Assembly (NCBI GenBank): GCA_007130585.1
Contig: SLSE01000194.1
Span: 1-10,227, forward strand
DNA length: 10,227 nt
Source of the DNA: Syntrophomonadaceae bacterium
GTDB taxonomy: Bacteria > Bacillota > Dethiobacteria > DTU022
Direction of reading: 5' to 3'
Part shown: piece by piece, positions 7,016-10,227 of the stretch
How positions within the stretch are numbered: the stretch's first letter is position 1
Layout: every line of letters starts with the position of its first letter
The notes under the pieces: generated by a model
What the model saw: only the letters and a program-made list of their open reading frames with translations
The model's database searches: none
Told to the model about the DNA's origin: nothing
Program-made: the position numbers and the translations under genes

Positions 7016-8194
7016 TTAGTCCCGTTCCAGGGTGCAGGCAATGCCCTGCCCGCCGCCGATACAGAGTGTTGCCAAACCTTTTTTGGCATTCCTCTTTGAC
7101 ATTTCGTAGAGCAGGGTCACAAAAACCCTGGTCCCGCTGGCTCCGATCGGGTGCCCGATGGCGATAGCTCCGCCGTTGACATTGACCAGGTCAGGGTTAA
7201 GATCCAGTTCCTGCATTACAGCGAGAGCCTGGGCGGCAAAAGCCTCGTTGGCCTCAACCAGTTCAAGATCGGCTACCGTCCAACCGGCCTTTTCAAGGGC
7301 CTGACGGGTGGCGGGTATCGGACCGGTGCCCATAATCGAGGGATCAACTCCGGCCGAAGCATAACTTTTGATCCGGGCCAGGGGTTTTAATCCCAGTTCA
7401 TCAGCCTTTTCGCTGCTCATAACCACGACTGCGGCAGCGCTGTCATTGATGCCCGAAGCATTGCCGGCAGTAACCGTTCCCTCTTTTTCAAAAGCGGGAC
7501 GCAATCCGGCCAGCTTTTCCAGGGAGGTCATGCGCGGGTGTTCATCAGTCTCAAAAATGATGGGGTCGCCCTTTCTCCGGGGCACGGTAACCGGTACTAT
7601 TTCATCTTTAAAGCGTCCGCTTTCAATGGCGGCGTGAGCTTTCTCCTGGCTTCCCAGGGCAAATTCGTCCTGTTTTTCCCTGGTAATGCGGAATTTCCTG
7701 GCTACATTTTCGGCCGTGCTGCCCATGTGGTAGTCGTCCATGGCGCACCACAGTCCGTCTTTTATCATGATATCTGTCATCCCGGCATCACCCATGCGCA
7801 GCCCCCAGCGGGCACCGTTAACGGCATATGGCGAGGCGCTCATGTTTTCAGTTCCGCCGGCAATTATGATCTCCGCTTCGCCCGCCGCAATGGCGGCAGC
7901 GGCAGAAGTAATTGTCTTTAAACCCGAACCGCAGACCTTGTTCACGGTAGTGCAGGGCACTTCAAAGGGGAGTCCCGCTTTAAGTGCAGCCTGCCGGGCA
8001 ACATTTTGCCCCAGCCCGGTCTGCAGCACGCAGCCCATCAAAACTTCATCCACCTGTTCAGGTTTAAGACCGGCTCTTTCCAGGGCAGCTTTAATTACAA
8101 TCCCGCCCAGTTCAACAGCGCCGATATCTTTAAGCGTACCGCCGAAGGTTCCGACGGCGGTCCGGACAGCGCTTACCACTACTGCTTCTTTCAT
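7016..8194 (-). CDS. Acetyl-CoA acetyltransferase (thiolase II family)
   Basis: Condenses two acetyl-CoA to acetoacetyl-CoA or, more likely next to a CoA-transferase, cleaves a 3-oxoacyl-CoA with free CoA. The 392 residues match the normal length of biosynthetic or acetoacetyl-CoA thiolases. The catalytic set is complete and at canonical numbering: nucleophile C88 in VCGSGLKT, H348 in the NVNGG...GHPIGASG motif, and C378 in LCIGGGQG. The VEANEAFA motif is also present. The ATG has AGGAGG 8 nt upstream (8203-8208). It begins 33 nt after the CoA-transferase beta gene. Preference for acetoacetyl-CoA over longer or branched 3-oxoacyl-CoA is inferred from family resemblance only, so no symbol is given (thlA, atoB or phaA would all be possible). 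Confidence 0.95.
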   Translation of the reverse strand: MKEAVVVSAVRTAVGTFGGTLKDIGAVELGGIVIKAALERAGLKPEQVDEVLMGCVLQTGLGQNVARQAALKAGLPFEVPCTTVNKVCGSGLKTITSAAAAIAAGEAEIIIAGGTENMSASPYAVNGARWGLRMGDAGMTDIMIKDGLWCAMDDYHMGSTAENVARKFRITREKQDEFALGSQEKAHAAIESGRFKDEIVPVTVPRRKGDPIIFETDEHPRMTSLEKLAGLRPAFEKEGTVTAGNASGINDSAAAVVVMSSEKADELGLKPLARIKSYASAGVDPSIMGTGPIPATRQALEKAGWTVADLELVEANEAFAAQALAVMQELDLNPDLVNVNGGAIAIGHPIGASGTRVFVTLLYEMSKRNAKKGLATLCIGGGQGIACTLERD

Positions 8195-8227
8195 CCTGTC
8201 AGCCTCCTAATTGTTACCGGGGTATGG

Positions 8228-8998
8228 TTATGCCCTGCCGATGATATAGCGGTAAGGATCGACTTCCTCGCGCAGCACTTTAAGTTCATCGGCGGTGGGC
8301 GGCTCGCTGATCGTCAGGTCGTCTGCCCAGAGCAGTTCAAAGCCGGTATTTTCAATAACTTTTTCTCTTTCAATGCCCGGGTGGGTGCTTTCTACTTTCA
8401 TTTGCTTGGTTTCATCATCAAATCCGATCACGCAAAGGTTGGTAATTACCTTGTAAGGACCGCTGCCCGGGGGCAGGCCGGCTTCTTCCCGGGCGCCCGG
8501 GCCGGTCAGGTAACCCGGGGAGGTGATAAAATCAATTTTATCTGTAAACCGCTGGGGATCCTGCGGCGTTATCATCATTGTTTTCCAGCAAAAAGAGGCA
8601 AGATCGTTCGCCCCGCCGCTGCCGGGAAACCGGACTTTCGGTTTTTGGAAGTCCGTGCCGACCATCGTTGAATTGATGTTCCCGTAGCGGTCAATCTGGG
8701 CTCCGCCCAGGAAAGTGTAATCAACAAGCCCGCGCTGGCAGGTTTCCATAACTTCCGGCATGCTGCTGGCCACCAGGCCGCGGTAGAAAGTGCGTGAATC
8801 GCCAACGGATATGGGCATAGACGGCAGCAGGGGCCCTATCCCACCCGCTTCGAACATAATCATCAACCGTGGGGAGTATACTTTCTGGGCGAGCATTGCC
8901 GCGGCACAGGGCGCACCGGTCCCGACTACAACTATGCTGTCATCTTCAAGGTAGCGTGAGGCAAGGCTGATCATCAGTTCCATATCATTATATTCCAT
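8228..8998 (-). CDS. CoA-transferase beta subunit, GctB/IpdB-like (class I CoA-transferase)
   Basis: Beta subunit (256 residues) of a heteromeric class I CoA-transferase of the glutaconate CoA-transferase type, cytoplasmic. The MFEAGGIGP segment places E50 where the family's catalytic glutamate, which carries the CoA thioester, is expected. GGAQIDRYGNIN in the middle is a conserved GctB/IpdB motif. Keeping the glutamate favours a true transferase over an IpdAB-type ring-opening hydrolase, in which that residue is reported missing. GGGAGGG (9007-9013) lies 8 nt before the ATG. The gene follows the alpha subunit by 32 nt. The acid substrate cannot be read directly; the thiolase downstream suggests a 3-oxoacid such as acetoacetate. 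Confidence 0.9.
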   Translation of the reverse strand: MEYNDMELMISLASRYLEDDSIVVVGTGAPCAAAMLAQKVYSPRLMIMFEAGGIGPLLPSMPISVGDSRTFYRGLVASSMPEVMETCQRGLVDYTFLGGAQIDRYGNINSTMVGTDFQKPKVRFPGSGGANDLASFCWKTMMITPQDPQRFTDKIDFITSPGYLTGPGAREEAGLPPGSGPYKVITNLCVIGFDDETKQMKVESTHPGIEREKVIENTGFELLWADDLTISEPPTADELKVLREEVDPYRYIIGRA

Positions 8999-9030
8999 TT
9001 ATTGAACCCTCCCTTGTAGGAAATATGCGC

Positions 9031-10053
9031 TTACTTTTCAACCAGGTTCTCTGTAGCTCTTAACTCCTGCAGCCGCTTCAGGCCGCCGATAGTATCCAGG
9101 TATCCGTTAAAATCGCTGACCCCGTAGATATGACGCTGCAGAAAATCAGAAAATCCGGCTTCGTCTTTCTCTGCTTTAAGCCAGGCACGCAGGTGTTCTT
9201 CATCGCTGAAGTACTCATAAGCCATATTCCCCGGGTAAGAACCGAAAGGCACCTCCACTATTGCATCAACAAGGTAGTAAGGAATAACGGTTTTTGCCGG
9301 GTCGCGGCGGATATATTCATTGGGAACAAATCTTTCGGTGGTCACTATTAACCGGCGGGCGGCCCTGGCCAGGTCATTGTCAGCGACCATAATGCCGTCA
9401 ATCTGGCAGTTGCCGTATACATCGGCCCTGTGGACATGAATAATACCTACATCCGGGTAAAGTGCGGGAACAGCCAGGTACTTGGAGCCCGTAAAGGGGC
9501 ACTCCATTTCGACAGAAGCGCTGTATTTTTCCGTGTCGGTCCCCAGCATGCAGCGGACGGGCAGGAAAGATACCCCCATGGCCGCTGCTTTATAGCGCCA
9601 GGTCAGGGCTGCATTGGTCCATTCCGTGAGCGTGATTTCTCCGCTTTCAACCGCCCTGCGCGCTGATTTTGACAGGCCGCGGGCTTCAAGACCGACGATG
9701 TAGGCTACATCGCAGCGATCGATACATTTACCGCCGACCAGGATCTGAAAATCATGAGTGGCCGTATGCCCCGCCAGACCCAGGTTTTTCTTTTGCTGGC
9801 GGACTATTTCATGTAAAACGGCAGTCGGGATCCTGTTCGCCCCAAAACCGCCCACACCGATATAATCGCCATCGTTGACCAGTTCCTTTACGACCCGGTC
9901 GATACTTGAAGCTTTGTCGACCATTTTGCGTGGTTTTTGATCGCGGAAATATTCCCGCATTTTATCTGCATCGGGATCTGTAAATATTTTGCCGCTGCCG
10001 GCAGGTTTGTAGGTAACAGTTCGTTCTTCATTGAATTTGATGTAATTGTCCAC
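9031..10053 (-). CDS. CoA-transferase alpha subunit, GctA/IpdA-like (class I CoA-transferase)
   Basis: Alpha subunit (340 residues) that binds CoA and pairs with the beta subunit encoded just downstream. The glycine-rich GVGGFG loop (about 66-71) and the HVHRAD...GNCQIDG segment (from about 206) are typical of COG1788 proteins of the GctA/IpdA branch. At 340 residues it is slightly longer than glutaconate CoA-transferase alpha; the extra length includes an N-terminal extension of about 50 residues before the Rossmann-like core. The start is GTG at 10051-10053, because GGAGGTGG (10059-10066) ends 5 nt upstream; the in-frame TTG at 10066-10068 is part of that ribosome site. It is the first gene of the minus-strand operon, behind a 170-nt upstream region with promoter-like sequences. 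Confidence 0.9.
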   Translation of the reverse strand: MDNYIKFNEERTVTYKPAGSGKIFTDPDADKMREYFRDQKPRKMVDKASSIDRVVKELVNDGDYIGVGGFGANRIPTAVLHEIVRQQKKNLGLAGHTATHDFQILVGGKCIDRCDVAYIVGLEARGLSKSARRAVESGEITLTEWTNAALTWRYKAAAMGVSFLPVRCMLGTDTEKYSASVEMECPFTGSKYLAVPALYPDVGIIHVHRADVYGNCQIDGIMVADNDLARAARRLIVTTERFVPNEYIRRDPAKTVIPYYLVDAIVEVPFGSYPGNMAYEYFSDEEHLRAWLKAEKDEAGFSDFLQRHIYGVSDFNGYLDTIGGLKRLQELRATENLVEK

Positions 10054-10058
10054 AAGAA

Positions 10059-10066
10059 CCACCTCC
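10059..10066 (-). promoter_or_regulatory. Ribosome binding site that sets the alpha-subunit start
   Basis: GGAGGTGG on the minus strand is a near-perfect Shine-Dalgarno sequence, 5 nt before the GTG at 10053. The longer in-frame reading from TTG 10068 would start inside this site and is therefore unlikely. Confidence 0.75.
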
Positions 10067-10087
10067 AATAAATATTATTCGCTGATC

Positions 10088-10115
10088 GATATATATTCCC
10101 TTCTAAACAAGTTAA
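10088..10115 (-). promoter_or_regulatory. Candidate proximal sigma-A promoter (P2) of the CoA operon
   Basis: Minus-strand TTAACT (10110-10115) and TATATC (10088-10093) are separated by 16 nt. Each matches the sigma-A consensus at 4 of 6 positions. A start near 10081 would give a leader of about 28 nt before the GTG. The region is AT-rich, so chance matches are likely. Confidence 0.25.
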
Positions 10116-10162
10116 AAAAGGGGGCTGCACTTATTCCTGACGGCATTGCACGCGCAACAGCC
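10114..10162 (-). other. Possible leader hairpin with T run (terminator- or attenuator-like)
   Basis: On the minus strand GGCTG (10158-10162) can pair with CAGCC (10123-10127). The enclosed segment holds a small TTGC/GCAA stem (10146-10157). The outer stem is followed by CCC and six T (10114-10119). The stem is only 5 bp with a long loop, so it is a weak terminator candidate. It could stop readthrough from an unseen upstream gene or attenuate the operon. Confidence 0.25.
10146..10157. repeat. Imperfect palindrome TTGCACGCGCAA, possible operator
   Basis: TTGC and GCAA half-sites are separated by four bases, and 10 of 12 positions are symmetrical. It would lie about 8-19 nt downstream of the start site predicted for the distal promoter, a usual place for a repressor site. 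It also forms the inner stem of the possible leader hairpin. No regulator is encoded in the window to match it. Confidence 0.3.
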
Positions 10163-10174
10163 ACTATATATAGT
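10163..10174. repeat. Perfect 12-bp palindrome ACTATATATAGT at the distal promoter
   Basis: The sequence equals its own reverse complement and overlaps the -10 element of the distal promoter candidate. The hexamer CAACAG occurs on both sides as a direct repeat (10155-10160 and 10181-10186). It could be an operator or just AT-rich promoter DNA. Confidence 0.3.
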
Positions 10175-10200
10175 TTATGCCAACAGGTAACATTTTTCAA
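10172..10200 (-). promoter_or_regulatory. Candidate distal sigma-A promoter (P1) of the CoA operon
   Basis: Minus-strand TTGAAA (10195-10200, 5 of 6 to TTGACA) and TAAACT (10172-10177, 4 of 6 to TATAAT) have the ideal 17-nt spacing. The predicted start is near 10165, giving a leader of about 112 nt to the alpha-subunit GTG. The 174 nt from 10054 to the window edge hold no credible gene. Confidence 0.35.
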
Positions 10201-10227
10201 ATAATAAGGAACGGTTTCCCGATCAAA

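Noticed and set aside
6994..7089. Longer argF reading from an ATG inside the thiolase gene
   Set aside because: The extra 32 residues do not resemble the start of ornithine carbamoyltransferases, and a strong ribosome site points to the ATG at 6993.
8006..8671. Plus-strand open frame of 221 codons across the thiolase and CoA-transferase beta genes
   Set aside because: It is antisense to two well-supported genes and spans their junction; it is explained by codon bias of the real genes.
10054..10068. TTG start five codons upstream for the CoA-transferase alpha subunit
   Set aside because: It falls in the GGAGGTGG ribosome site that serves the GTG at 10053.
10146..10163. Sigma-54 type -24/-12 promoter (TGGC...TGCA on the minus strand)
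   Set aside because: The GG to GC spacing is one base too long and the -12 element is poor; sigma-A candidates fit better.
10208..10219. GGAA/TTCC inverted repeat upstream of the distal -35
   Set aside because: Only 4 bp per arm with a 4-nt spacer, too short to claim as an activator site.

Overview
The window looks like chromosomal DNA from a Clostridia-type Firmicute. Three things point that way: strong Shine-Dalgarno sequences with GTG and TTG starts, a UvrX-type polymerase paired with a YolD-like protein (a Gram-positive arrangement), and a giant fused member of the 2-hydroxyacyl-CoA dehydratase activator family, typical of strict anaerobes. An anaerobic, possibly syntrophic or amino-acid-fermenting organism of moderately high GC fits, but no marker gene fixes the genus.

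Region 1 (1-1590, plus strand) is a two-gene damage-tolerance cassette: a Y-family translesion DNA polymerase and a translationally coupled YolD-like protein whose TTG start overlaps the polymerase stop. Their promoter lies outside the window.

Region 2 (1581-1654) is a compact convergent junction. A terminator for the plus-strand pair is followed by a symmetrical terminator that can serve both strands. Both converging genes place their stop codon in the loop of a terminator hairpin.

Region 3 (1635-10053, minus strand) is a five-gene, single-direction cluster. In transcription order it holds a GctA/IpdA-type CoA-transferase alpha subunit, its beta subunit, an acetyl-CoA acetyltransferase (thiolase), ornithine carbamoyltransferase (argF) and a 1456-residue protein. 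The last carries two BadF/HgdC-type ATPase domains and a DUF2229/COG3581-like cysteine-rich module. Gene spacings are 32, 33, 22 and 55 nt, so one operon is likely. The first three genes fit activation of an organic acid (probably a 3-oxoacid) to its CoA ester and thiolytic cleavage. The last gene looks like a self-contained ATP-driven low-potential electron-transfer machine related to 2-hydroxyacyl-CoA dehydratase systems and double-cubane cluster proteins; its substrate cannot be read from sequence. argF is a foreign element in this company.

Region 4 (10054-10227) is the untranslated upstream region of the operon. It holds two candidate sigma-A promoters, two palindromes and a GC-rich stem followed by a run of six T.

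The most interesting item is the fused activase. Its first ATPase domain keeps both cluster cysteines but has lost much of the phosphate-binding signature, while the second is intact, suggesting an asymmetric pseudo-dimer in one chain.
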